In this document: positions 24,400 through 36,899 of the stretch, one piece after another
How the letters are laid out: every line of letters starts with the position of its first letter
How positions within the stretch are numbered: position 1 is the stretch's first letter
Assembly (NCBI RefSeq): GCF_933775445.1
Contig: NC_065872.1
Coordinates: 6,448,001 to 6,512,000, forward strand
Direction of reading: 5' to 3'
DNA length: 64,000 nucleotides
From: Argentina anserina
Taxonomy: Eukaryota > Streptophyta > Magnoliopsida > Rosales > Rosaceae
Notes under the pieces: generated by a model
Seen by the model: only the letters and a program-made list of their open reading frames with translations
Databases searched by the model: none
Told to the model about the DNA's origin: nothing
Translations under genes and position numbers: made by a program

Positions 24400-25730
24400 G
24401 GAATCTTTTTATGTTACTGTTTCTGGTCAAATATCAATTTCGCTATGTGTTATATACCGTTTTCACATGTATATAAACTTTAAAATTTTGGATCCGGAAC
24501 CAAACTAACCTGGTTCCATGTATAATGTCTTTAAATCTAGTACTGATTTGTTCTTGCTCCATTTTTTATAAGTTTATTAGAAATGTCTCTAACTAACTAA
24601 TAATGATGCAAATAAATACATAAACCGATGAACTAACAATTAGCAATGGAATTGAGCAACATATAGTAATGAAAAACCATTTGGTAGAAACACTCTTAAT
24701 CAAACAACTTGTTCGAAGCCTAATAACATAATGTACATGATTTTATCGAAAGAAACTGACATAAACTCAATAAGTTTCAAAGAACTCAAAGTCTTCCCTG
24801 TAAACAATATACAATTTGAACTTGAGTACATGAATTGGGAAATGCAGAACCAATGAGAAAGAAGAATAATACCCAAAGAGCTCTATAAACAGTAATAACT
24901 ATTAGCATACCAGTTCTTAAGATAAAGATAATGGCAGAACATTGATAAACATACAATTCCTTATTCATTCCTAAAAAGTAATCCTAACATTGTCTCCCTT
25001 ACTAAAAACCCAAATCGAAGCAGAAAATTAATAATTCAATGCCTACAATGCATATATCAACAACTGTAAATATTGAGCAACTCACCAAGAAACAGAGGTA
25101 GCCATTCAAGAACCTTTTTCCCAAATCTTTTTCTCGTCCAAAGTTGAATTTCGATAACCGAACACATAAATACCTTGCTACATGCTTCAGCAATCACCAA
25201 CAACGGACAATGAATGGAAAAACACAGCAGATGATGGATTCTGAGGAACCTACGCAGCAGCAACATCAGCAAAAGGGATTGATGAGAAAATTAAACAAAA
25301 GTATTAAAAAGATCTGTTAACTCTACCTTGATAACTCAGGTAAAAACCAATTGGTAAAAAAACTCCCACCAATCAATGATTGTCCTAGAGATTAATCGGG
25401 ACTTTAACAGATCCTTAAACCTTCAAAACACTTCCAAAATTCAAACAAAACAATAATCCAATATCAAATCCGAAAACCAAAACGAAATCAAATGAAACCT
25501 GAACAAATCAAATGCAAGCGAAAATCAATACATAATCATGAAAACTAACCAACAATAATGGATGTGAAATCAAAAGATATAGAACTAATAAATCAAAGCT
25601 CAAACCCTCGGTTTAGGCACAAATTCAACCATGGGAAGCAAAACCTAAACCTAAATAAAAAGCAATTGAGGAAGAACAAATCGCCGATCTATAAATATAC
25701 AAAAGCAGATGCAACAAAATCGAAAGATGC
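24400..25730. other. Gene-free AT-rich DNA
   Basis: No recognisable protein or RNA gene. The unplaced 5' end of the Helitron could lie here. Confidence 0.45.
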
Positions 25731-25735
25731 TAATG

Positions 25736-25737
<2 letters not shown>

Positions 25738-25771
<34 letters not shown>
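25738..25771. repeat. (AT)17 microsatellite
   Basis: An uninterrupted AT dinucleotide run directly abuts the left end of a fold-back MITE. Confidence 0.95.
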
Positions 25772-25773
<2 letters not shown>

Positions 25774-25774
<1 letters not shown>

Positions 25775-26161
25775 GTCCATATCCAGAGTGAAGCTTCACT
25801 GAAATTTCAGAGTGAAGTTCCAATTTTGTCACACTTTTCGGTCAAATTTTTTGACCATAAACGATTCAATATTTATGTATGTTATTCAATATCATCTCTA
25901 CAAAGTTTCATCTCTACAAAGTTTCATCCAATTTGACAATGGTTTGAGCTTTTAAAATTGAGATTTACACGAACGGTTCATGTTTAACAGTTTTAATTTA
26001 TTCATTGATTTAATATAATTTTAATACCTTAACGATGTCCGAATTAGGTGAAATTTTGTAGAGATGATCTTGAATAACATACCTAAATACTGAATCGCTT
26101 ATAGTGAAAAAATTTGACCGAAAAGTGTGCCAAAATTGAAACTTCACTCTGGATAAACACT
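25774..26161. mobile_element. Fold-back MITE with long inverted arms
   Basis: The two arms are inverted copies. They start near AGT, then TATCCAGAGTGAAG, and run through CACACTTTTCGGTCAAATTTTTT to CATCTCTACAAA, about 130-150 bp each. The left arm has an extra duplication of the GAGTGAAG region and an 18-bp duplication (CATCTCTACAAAGTTT). Both ends abut TA repeats, suggesting insertion into a TA microsatellite. No coding capacity. Confidence 0.85.
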
Positions 26162-26655
26162 ATATATATATATATCTGAAGAAGAAGAAACGAATAAGAG
26201 AAAGAGAGAGTAGACAATAGAGAATAAGAAGTCTTAATTTTGTGGTTGGAAGAATTCTAACAGCAGTGAGAGAAGAAGGATGTAAGAAGAAAATAAGGAC
26301 AAAATCGGTATTGCACTATACTTTAAATAAGGATAATACAAAAAACAAAAAAAACAAGGGCAATATAGTAATTAAACTTGTTCACTGTTCCCAAGGGATC
26401 ACAAAATAATAAGATTTAAATGGGTGGCTAATGTGGGTTTGTTACTAAAATCTTCCACCTAAATCAAACACATAATCCTTCACCATACAACAAATTGACA
26501 AAAGGAAATTGGCGGTACTCTTCACCCAGCAATGTCATGGTAGACGTACTTATCACATAAATTTCTTTTCACCAATGCGAAGGTAAAGGAAGCCTAAACC
26601 CTAACAGGAACAACCTCCAGACATTGTAACAGGGATGGATATACGGAAGAGTAGG

Positions 26656-26736
26656 AGATCTGGGTGGATTCGAACCACCATCCTCTCATGAGCCCATAGG
26701 CCCCGAGCGCTCTACCGAATTTGAGCTTTCAGATCT
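26656..26736 (-). ncRNA. tRNA-like element, copy A
   Basis: On the minus strand an 81-nt cloverleaf-like element has a perfect 7-bp acceptor stem AGATCTG/CAGATCT. It has a D stem GCTC/GAGC with an A-box-like sequence, and a perfect T arm GGTGG-TTCGAAT-CCACC. The part between D and T arms is longer than normal and does not form a standard anticodon arm with a 7-base loop. I do not recognise it as a standard tRNA. It lies about 2 kb downstream of the start of module A. Confidence 0.6.
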
Positions 26737-26949
26737 TGATACACCAAAATACAAATACAGAAACAAGGGACAAAACCATCTTGATATAGATTATAACCAA
26801 CACAAAAACAGAAACAAGGGTCAACCACTAATAGCGCTTGAAGAACACACATTTTATATAAACTTAAATACATGATTTTAAAAAAACAACAATTCAAAAT
26901 AGTTTATTCACATCACTTAAATTCTGTAAAGATTGCAAATGCACCGTTT

Positions 26950-28820
26950 CTTCATCCCCATATTCAAGATGAATTGCAGTCCGAATCCACGCCGTTGTCC
27001 CATTTTATTATCCCAGCCTGATGTAGATAAGTGAGCATCAGCACTGTTTAATAATTTAAAAGGATATTGGTTGTACAGAATTAATTGAAATTTATTCTAA
27101 ATAATCATTTTCTCTGAAAATAGTGAACTGATGCCAGTTGTTCAACTTGTTACTGCTGTTGGCTTCATCCAGATCCCGGTGAAGCAGATAGAATAATAAC
27201 CTTTACTATACTCCTTACTTAGACCAAACCTTTACACTAGTTTACAATATACCAACATAAAACTTGTACGAAATACCTACAAATTTAATTCAAACAAAAG
27301 ACTAATTCCAATTGAATACAACTTGCCAATGGCAGAATTTATTCATCAACTTGGGGGAGAGGAACCGTGCGGTACCATCAATCACCAGCTCAAGGCAGGT
27401 GTAAATAAACTATATATCAAGAGCAGAAATATGGAATAATTTCACAATAACATGGACAATGGAACATGATTTAAACAGAATTACCTCATTTATAAGTGAG
27501 TGGATCAGTGAATTACTTACAGCAAACTGTAATCATAAGGACTTTTCAAGTTCACATGCATACAAAATATGTCAAATATAGTTAATTTTATGTCTTCAAA
27601 TAGACCAGGAACTTGTGTCTGAAGGAACAATGATTAATATATTCACCCGCACATTGCATTTGAACAATCTTGTTGATTAGCAAAAACTAACGGAATTTGG
27701 CAAACCAGGTAGATAAGCAATACGCCTTGGTGAACTTGTATAACAAAGACCAAGACTTGATCAACTTGCATAACCAGGTAGATAAGTTGAATGTACCAAG
27801 TTGCCTTGGGAAAGAGAAAAATTACGCACTCGTATAAGAATATTAGGCAGATATATAGGAATATTGCAGGGTATATGCGAATATTGACGCATTATTATGA
27901 TGAACCTGCTATGTACCAGAGTAAATAATCAGAGATAATAGAATTAGTTGCATAATACCTTAGAATTGGTGCCGAATATTGCCGCTGAAGATGACCAGAA
28001 TCCGAGTGTGAGATTTGCAGGCAGGCAAATATAAAGGGGAATAAAGAAAGCAAGCAGGACACAGAGCACACACAGAGAGGAAGACCCTGGGCAAATAAAT
28101 CAAAACTCCCATGCTGTCTTCCCCTCCGAACCAACAAACCTCTCTTTTTTTATTAATTTGTTTTGACCTGCCATGCAAGCGCACCTGCCATGGCAAAGGC
28201 CGGATGACAAAGATCGGTCCAAGACCCACTCATCACCTGAGCCAATCCCGGCCGATATCTTATACATCCATATCAACAATCAACAATCACACCTAAAGCT
28301 CCTTTCTATCTTCCAATTTCAATTCATGACTACAATTACACGCCGAATAACCAAACATCATAAACTCCAGCCTCCTTTAGCCACCAGATTTCAGATCGGA
28401 ATCGTCGCATCGGAAAAAACAGCTCCACGGCTTCAGATCTGAGATGGGCTCCTTCGCAATAACTTCTGAACACATACAATGCTTTCAGAACACACAAAAA
28501 TGTTGCAGATCTAAGAAGTTGCGGTAAACAATCAAATTAAACAAAGGAGATGCTAATCTGCACCTGAAAAACTATAGAAGCGTGAAAAACACCAGCTAAA
28601 CGCGTTAAGATGAATACGAGAGACTCATAGGTCAAAACCACCACCAATAGGAAGATACTGAAACGTTATGATCGAACCTGGTGGTGAGTTTTGAAGAGAA
28701 TCATCCATCGAGTGTAGATCTGGAGAAGAGAGGAGGGGCTTCAATGGTGGTTTAGGGACGAGTACGCGCTGAAGGGTATGGAACCAGGGCAATCTATCTT
28801 GCTTTTATATAAAGCGCCGG
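26950..28820 (-). ncRNA. Paralogous non-coding module A (putative transcript)
   Basis: This minus-strand module is homologous to module B. It has a TATA box at 28803-28813 and a likely first exon ending at 28564, where CAG is followed by a GT donor in both copies. A second conserved block covers about 28060-28265. The first-exon block has an in-frame stop where copy B is open, so the shared part is unlikely to be coding. A frame at 27960-28229 overlaps block 2, but similarity to B is mostly nucleotide-level. Function unknown. The left limit is arbitrary. Confidence 0.5.
28803..28813 (-). promoter_or_regulatory. TATA box of module A
   Basis: TTTATATAAAA on the minus strand. Just upstream (28824-28843) is a TAATGGACGGCTG-GATTAG segment, seen in plus orientation, that is also present above the TATA box of module B. 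Confidence 0.65.
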
Positions 28821-29115
28821 TGGTAATGGACGGCTGTGATTAGAGATATGTTTTTGTCTGCCCCTGCGATGTGAACACGTGTCCTTCGTTGCCAGGGGAT
28901 TGGTATGGGAATAATCGACGTATTAATGCGCTGGATTACAGGTTAAAATATTGCGCGGTGCGTTCAACGCATTCTCTACCCGACCCATATGACCTGGCCC
29001 GACTCTTAAACCAAGGGCTGCTATTCTGCGGTAACACACACCACAGCTGCATTGAGGCCTTTATGTAACAAAAATTGTTGTATGCACTGCGTATATAATG
29101 CAATATTAGTTATTT

Positions 29116-29300
29116 TGTTTCAGGATGAAATAATTGTGTATTATTGAATAATATGGAAGTCTATATATAGGCATTACAAAAATCACAATCTCGTATGATT
29201 CGGAGTTCTAATGTATTACGGAGATGCTAATCTATCTCTTAACATGAAACATATTAGGCTAAGACACACACAAGGGTAGAATATTAATTCTCCCGGAACA
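29116..29300 (-). repeat. Copia 3' LTR
   Basis: 185 bp, starting TGTTCCGGGAG and ending CTGAAACA on the minus strand. It contains a TATATAGGC-like TATA region. Confidence 0.9.
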
Positions 29301-32300
29301 CTCCCCCTTGTGTCGCATGCCTAGGTTGCAAGGTGCACACATCGTTGCCTCGTTAAAAACCTTATCAAGCAAAATAAAAACATCTTGGGTAAAAATAAAA
29401 GTTTGATCGAAGGGAAAAAGTGCACAACACACCGTCTACGTTTGATAGCATCATGTGAGGTAAACTCCTCCTGAAGTCTATGAAACAACTCCCCCTGATT
29501 AGTGCCATAATCATGGAGTACAAAGAACAACGTATACAACATTCATTACATGCTTCTCAAACGTAGTCTAGGGCTAATGATTAATCATTAATCTAGCCAC
29601 ACATCCTTAGATCATACATGTTATACTTAGCCAAACTTAGATCTTAAGAAACAAGATTGCATAACAACTCAAAACAAGAGTTTGCAATGAAAATCATATT
29701 CTCGGATAGAATGACTTTCATTCACTTAAACGGCCACAACTTCTTCGTCAAAATAGGTATCAATGAACCGTAAAATGTTCTGGAAAGTAGACACCCGTGG
29801 CTTTCCAATCACATAAAGTTCACAACCTAGTCCAATCGGAGCAGTTCACAGTACTTTGTCGAAGTTGACTGACTTGCAAATTTCCGGACAGAACTGTCCT
29901 ACTTTGCTAAAACAGCCATAACTCACTCAATATGATAGATATGAACAAATGGTTGGTGTCCCCGAAAAGTAGACACATAGACCTTTCCAACGGTACCAAT
30001 TTAGTCATATTTCATTGAGTGAGCTATCCAATATGTCTTTCGCAAAAAGAATGGGGGAATGACCAATGAATGACTGATTTTGGTCAGAGACGGAACCATA
30101 CGCATCCGCTAAGCTACAAGTGTCGACTACTACACCAAAGCGTACGTTGATGTTGCTGGAGCTGCTGGCGGCGTTGGTGTGGATAGGATTTGTGTTGGTT
30201 CACTAAGTGTAGAACTAAACTCATGTCAAAGAAGCAATGCAAGTCCAATGACAATGCATAGGCGCAGAGTTAATCACGTCATAATGAAAGCAATAGTGTC
30301 CAAACAACACTTACATATATGAATCTATAGCTCATTGAATCTCTTCATCATCTATACTTAGACGAAATAGAGAATCAAGAATTAGCTTTCATATGAACAC
30401 ATATGGGTATGAGTTCTTGCAATCGATTGTACTACGTTCTCTCGAACGTCGCAATATGATTACATAAGCTCTCTATGGTCTGGAGGTATTTAAAGTCTTT
30501 CTGGCACTCTCATATCTGCGTTAAGATCCCTTTACAGATATTCTATGACCACTATCATATGCTGCAAATCAGTTTTCATGGACACTACTACTGATCAAGT
30601 AGGGGAAAGTAATTATGTCCATAATAAGAGAATATAACTCATCGTAGTCAATACTAGGATAATGAGAAAATCTTTGCGCCATAAGTTCAGCAAATATTGC
30701 ATGACTTCATCATTCTCATTACACTAACGAACAATGACCAACATAACAAGTCTAGTTCAGCCTGTATTGATTCTTTCCACTTCAGTCAAGTTGCTCATCG
30801 TTGATGCTTTACAACTGAATAAGAGCATAAGCGAATACATCATCAATCATGTGAGATCAATCCATTAAACACACGTGCGCACTATATACGATCAATTTGT
30901 GAGATTTATATTCTTCTCTAACATCAACAAAAGGAGTCTGTAGCGTCTCACATAAACTTAGTTGATACACATGTTTAGAGAATATCTCTCGATGATGGGC
31001 GAAATACTTGTGCCTACGCACTTCGCTTTTTCCTGGTTTTGATTCCAGAGAATAATTGTCTCCCCCTCATCTAGGTAGGAGCCAAGACCGAAGCTACGAC
31101 CTTTACTAGTCCATCTTTGCGTTTACCGCCCTTGTTTTGTGGTGCAATACCACAGGGGCCGACAACACCACAACGTAAGATGGTGCCATCGTCGGCTTCC
31201 TTCCCACTATCAGGGATGGTACCAACGGTGCTAGGACCAGGTCATATGAAATTCTCCCATATTCGGAGAGTTCCAACCTTACCGGCACATCACAATATTT
31301 ATGTGTGATCTCGTCACTTTCACAATATCGGTAAAGTCATTGAGCATCGAATCTTTGACTTTCTGGAGGTAGATAATGCGTTGCACATTTGCTCACTTTG
31401 AGTATTGCGGGATCTTAATGAGACATAGTGTCACACCACGTCAATTCCTGAGGTTAAAACCGGAATGGGAGCATTCCATATCTTCCCCTAACGACGGGAA
31501 GTATGTCTCATCAAAGTCACCGTCTTCTAACATCGCAGGATAGAGATCAATGGTTGTAGATTGAAAATAGCGGACAAGTGTTGGTGATTTATAAATCATA
31601 ACCAACCAGAATACTTAATCGTTTCGAGTAGACCCATTGAGATAACTACAATAGAGGCACATAAAAAACTTTAACCAAATAGGTGTTTTATGAAAAGAAT
31701 GTTGGGATCGTATCCAGTAACCATCTGGTACGCACTAAACGATTGGCAAGTTGTTGGTCTAAAACGAATGTGTCGCTGCATGCAACAATATTACATATCT
31801 CCATTCAAAAATCGGCAGGTTAGTACCCATAACCAAGTCCGAGCTTTGCTAGATCATGTTGTGAATGAACATGAGGAATAATATGTTCAACGACGATCCC
31901 AGTAGACATGCAAAACGAAATCATCAAAAATCGTGGAGTTGAACTCTCCAACAGTATCCAATCAAATATATTTGAGAGGATGGGAAGGGTGGTGAGCCTT
32001 TAGTATGATGATCATAGCTAAAAACTTAGCAATTGCAGCGTTCCTTGGGGAAAGCAAAGAGACGTGTGAACAACGCGTCGATGCTCTTAACCTATGCCAT
32101 AAAAATACCGAAAACTGTCCGCATTCGATTGTATAGGGTCCACTAATGTCACCTTAAATACTTTGTAAGGATGAAATGTTCTCGATTTGAGCCTTATCAA
32201 AGAAATGACTTCCTTGACATCTAGCAAGAGAACTAGCTTTGCAAAATGAGCGATGAGCATCAGAGATTCCCATGGAGGCATTAGAAAACATGGGAGGCAT

Positions 32301-35300
32301 CACAAACTCCTGTGAAGGATAAGATGCTGTCACCGATGGCCTAAATGCCATGGAGCCGCCGAAAGTCGGCCTCACCGTGCATGGCACGGATAGGCACGGC
32401 CTCATCGTGTGGAGCATGGGTGAGGTGGTGCTCCAATCGTTTCGTGAACATGAAAAATAGATGATCATGTGAATTTCAAAGAACTCGAATCATCATATCT
32501 TGTTTAAAATAACAAAAAAATGATCATGTGAAAATCGAGAAGACAGCAAAACTGAACCTATGATTCAAAGAATCTTGAGTTACAGAAAGCTACTGCTGCA
32601 AGCAAGCAAAGCTATGTCCACAGGCTAATAAAGCTACTGTCTAAGCTTGAAAAAGCTATTGTCAATGAAATATGACAGATTTATTCCTCTCCATTCTAAA
32701 CACAAACATCAAGATGAAAATCCATCATTGACATATATGGCCTTTAAAACTTAGCAAGGCACGAAGATACAGAACACAATCTCCGCACGAGATCCGTAAA
32801 ACAACTACATGCGTCGTAGGACAGTGTGGGTAGTTACGCAATTAGCAAGACACTCGATTTCACGGCAGGACATTCTCAAAATGAAGATTAAGAGAGTCAA
32901 CGACGCGGTGAACATCTCTAGACAATACGCCGTAGGATATTGGAAGAAGGGGGATTGAAACAAATGTGCAATCCCATCGAGTGTATCACATGGCAATAGA
33001 ACTACATTCTTCAACGTAAGAGTTGGAAAAACATGGTATTTGAGCAGTTGAATACCAAACAATTTGGGTGGTAAAAACCATCCAATTGGTGCGGGTGGTC
33101 ACCAATAATAATAAAATCATTTGAGCTATGAAACGACTTGGAGAAAACTGGAAAATTAACCGGAACACCATGTCAAAATAACTCAAAACCGGGTGAAATT
33201 TGGACTAGGAAAACGTGGCAGCAAAGACTGCTGGAAGTATGACAAGAAATGACAAAAAAATCGTCAGAAAAACTTGCCGGAAAACGGCGGCACCGATCGC
33301 CAGAAAACCGGTCGGTATGGAGGTGCTGGAAACGCCGGATAATGGCCGGAAGGCGGCGAAAACGCCGGAAAACGTTCTGAAAACACCGGAAGAGTAACCG
33401 GGGGAAACAACGTCAAGTTTGACGTTCCGAGGTCCGTTTTCCAAATTTTAATGTCCAAATTCACAATGTAGTACTATTGGGGTCTCATGTAACTCAAAAG
33501 CGGCCAATTTAAAAACCACGTGAGTTGCAAACGTTGACCATGCATGTTAAGCCAAGGAAAATAAAATTATCACGAGTCCATCTTGTAAACAAGAAATACG
33601 AGAAATTTTATAGAATATGCAATATTTAATACAACACAAAAAAGTTTCCAATTCCAATAGACGATTTAAGCTAAAGTCGAGCAAGAAACATGGCAATGCC
33701 AACATCATACTTGAAAAATAGTAAGCAGAAAACATAGTCAAAATAGATTGACTAATCAAAAATCCGTAGCAACTAAACCTTGCATATCAGATAGGGCAGA
33801 GCCTTAGCCTGGGGCTAAAAAATGTTTGCTTAGTTGAGAATGAAAGAATGTTACGTTTCCATCTCCAAAATTCCCTCGAGAAATAGATACAGGTGCCAAA
33901 AATGGCATGCATTTCTTGGATGTGAAGTATGCATCAAGGTCAACTCTGATAATACAACGTCATAGACGTTCATTAAATCACTTGAAGTGTGTCCCATATA
34001 ATTCGTTATTTTTGGGATCTTTTGTCAGCAAATAGTGCTGCTTCAGAGTAATGAATTTCAACTTAAATAAATGAGTACGTAGACATTGAGATTATCGTTT
34101 ATAGACATGAGTTTAAGAAAACTCAAACATTCAAATAACAGTCATGATGACGACGCATCCATGAGAAAACGAGGGTTGTATAGGTTTCGAATAATCGAAA
34201 CTAGTCAAGTATGTAACTGGAATTAGAAGGGTTGTGATGTATATGGTCACAAAATAATCGATGCACATCGGCGATACTCATGATCGCACCCAAAACAGCA
34301 GTGCACTCAAGCAACCACACAAAATCGATATCTTCCCTTTTAAATAATAACGTGACTCCCCCAGGACCGTCACACGAAAAACGTCGACCAAGAGGGGAAT
34401 CATATCCCTCTTTGGTCTCATCAGCGTTATGAGAAATGCCGGAAAGAAGACATGAAAAAGGCTAATAGCGCTCGATAATTTATATATATATATTCAAAAG
34501 CAGCAACTTTAAGAAAAACATACTTGTTGATCTGCCAAATAGACCGCATATAATTAAATTGCTCTGCAAATCGATCGTCATGCATGAAGTTGCTTGATGA
34601 ATTCCTTTTCGATCTTCGTCCGATAACATAAAAATCTTGGGAGGATACGATCGAAATCGTATGTAGATGACAAAAGTATCGTCCATCTCGGCATGAATGT
34701 CATCACCATAGTACGACGAGCAATGATTTTACCTATACGAGCACGTGAAATATCGTTAGAAATAAAAACGTGCCAATGAACATTTAAATAATGAAATAGG
34801 AAAAAGGAAAAGAAAATATAGTATGAAGCCCAAAGGGCTATTGTGCTCGGCAGGCCATAGGCCTAAAAGGGTAGAGAAGACGGGAGTAGCTTCTCTTGAG
34901 TGAAGAGTTTACTTGCGCAGTTCGCGTTTCTTGTGTAGATATGCAGGAGGAGCAATTTTGAATCCTTTGATGCGGGGTCCTGCGGGGCAAAAAAAATATT
35001 TTTGCGGAGCGAATGCTGAAGAGACCATGCGGGGCTGCGTGCAGGGGCAGCAGGGGGTCGCAAGGGTTGCAGAGTAGGATCTACGTGCGGGGCTGCAAGG
35101 CTGGCTGCAGGGGTGTTACAGGGTCAGCGGGGCTGCGTGCCTGCGTGCAGAGGGGCTGCAGGAGCTGCGATGCGGGGCTGCGTGGGGGGGGGGTGGTGCT
35201 GCGACGGCGAGGAGGGGCTGCGTCGACGAGGAACGCCGACGGGAAGATGTCGGAGGCCAGAGATGACGGCGACTGGCGTTGGAGTGTTTAGGGTTTTAGG

Positions 35301-35318
35301 GCAAAGTGCGTGATAACG

Positions 35319-35502
35319 TGTTTCAGGATGAAATAATTGTGTATTATTGAATGATATGGAGGCTTATATATAGGCATTACAAAACCACAATCCCGTAAGA
35401 TTCGAAGTCTTAATCTATTACGGAGATGTTAATCTATCTTCTAACATGAAATATATTAAGCTAAGACACATAGAAGGATATAATAGTAATTCTCCCTGAA
35501 CA
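35319..35502 (-). repeat. Copia 5' LTR
   Basis: 184 bp, starting TGTTCAGGGAG and ending CTGAAACA on the minus strand. The leader follows immediately. Confidence 0.9.
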
Positions 35503-35509
35503 TATTTAA

Positions 35510-36640
35510 AATAATTTATATTCTCAGTCTGTATTTATAAAAGTTTCTGTGATTACACCGCTCAAATTGTATTTGAAAATTTCATGTCGTGCACCGAATA
35601 TACTCCATTTATATAGAGGCTCTAGGAACTTTTGTGTAGGGTTAAGACTCCATTGCTACCATATTCTATTAGGATCCTTGTAGTAATGGGATTCCTTCTC
35701 ACGTTGAAAGTCCAATAATATATGAACGAGGACTTGTAACATATGCTAATAGATTACTCAGAATTTGGGATTCGGGATCGTACTTGTTGATTAACAAAAA
35801 CTAACAACTAAAAGACTAAGCCTCTATTATTAGACTTCTCACCTACGAACATCAAGTAATGGTCTTGAATAAACATGAGGCAAGCCGAGATCCTATTAAA
35901 ACGCATGAATTATTTTCAACATGTCTGACATACACTACCAACCAGGCCACATCTAATTACCATGAAAAAACTCAGAACCATTTGATTTACAGTACATGGT
36001 TGTAAAAATTCTTATTAGTCACCTGGACAATGATTCACATTTATCTATTTCTTTCATAGTCTCAGACTCTCCGCTCAAATAAACTATCAATAATTTAAAA
36101 GCAGTATTGGCATTTGATTCAAAAGAAAAATCAACTATTAACACTGACAATAAATAACGAAAGCCAGTGATGTTCATCAGAAAGGTAAACACATCACAAG
36201 AAATCCACAAATGCTCCCTACCAACAAGCAAGTTTAAAAGGGAACTACAACCACAAAAGAAAACACTGAAACAAAACGTCTTTGAATAAGCGACTACCAT
36301 AGTCTGCGAACGAGGTCTATGGCCATGGACCCTGAATCAAAATATGCAAGTAGAGTCGACTCTTCCCATGGTTGATTTCGACACACCAAATGTCTGAACA
36401 TTGCTCTTCCTAGCATTAATATTGAACTCAGCCAAAACAAACTCATTATTTCGTCTATCAAACATATCATCCTGCAAGGAAGCACTAATATCAGTTCAGC
36501 CGAAAACTGTTTGTAAAATCAGAAGATTGAAAGCAGGTAAGAGTTAAGGCAATTGTCATTCATCAAGATATAAGTTTCAATCAAATTGAGAAGAACGAAA
36601 GCAAGAAAAACAAAAAGGAAAAGTAAGAAATCAGATAACA
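35510..36640. other. Gene-free spacer right of the copia element
   Basis: Minus-strand frames at 36019-36300 and 36294-36485 show no known domain. Nothing else was identified. Confidence 0.45.
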
Positions 36641-36781
36641 GAAAACCAGAGAAACAACCCTAGCAAGATGAATCTTATTTCTATTAGGTAAATCTAATTT
36701 TTCATTTTTAAATTCTAGGTCCCCCAGTGTCATCATCTTATCCTTTAATTTCAAGCTCCTTATGTATCAATATCGTAATGT

Positions 36782-36857
36782 AGATCCGGGTGGATTCGAA
36801 CCACCATTATCCAAACCACAAGGGTAGGACGCTCAGCCATTTTGAGCTTGCAGATCT
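36782..36857 (-). ncRNA. tRNA-like element, copy B
   Basis: A 76-nt minus-strand element with acceptor AGATCTG/CGGATCT (one U-G pair replaces a U-A pair of copy A), D stem GCTC/GAGC and T arm GGTGG-TTCGAAT-CCACC. The changed acceptor base keeps pairing only in minus-strand RNA. The anticodon region is unlike copy A and does not form a standard loop. Confidence 0.6.
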
Positions 36858-36899
36858 TGAATCCCCGGTTGAACAACATTAAGAGTTAAAAGATCGTTA

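Larger units (their letters stand above)
29116..35502 (-). mobile_element. Ty1-copia retrotransposon, full length but dead
   Basis: A 6387-bp element with short LTRs (29116-29300 and 35319-35502) and perfect 5-bp flanking repeats TATTT (29111-29115, 35503-35507). On the minus strand the leader begins right after the right-hand LTR (GTTATCACGCAC). A polypurine tract AAGGGGGAG precedes the left-hand LTR. Coding regions are recognisable only in fragments. There is an integrase-side remnant (DPIQSNADSFRYF near 32110, QMVTGYDPNI near 31700) and a reverse-transcriptase side remnant (IDDVFAYA near 30830, ESIQAELDLL near 30770). Stops and shifts are everywhere. The LTRs differ at roughly two dozen positions, so the insertion is old. 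Confidence 0.9.

Noticed and set aside
27960..28229. 89-codon minus-strand frame in module A
   Set aside because: Partly similar to frames in module B, but frame use differs and similarity is at the nucleotide level, so coding is not supported.
33205..33464. Several overlapping frames near 33.3 kb
   Set aside because: Inside the dead copia element in repetitive GCCGGAAA-type sequence; no gag motif.
35013..35313. Gly/Arg/Cys-rich plus-strand frames
   Set aside because: Antisense of the copia leader, with GGGGCTGCG repeats.
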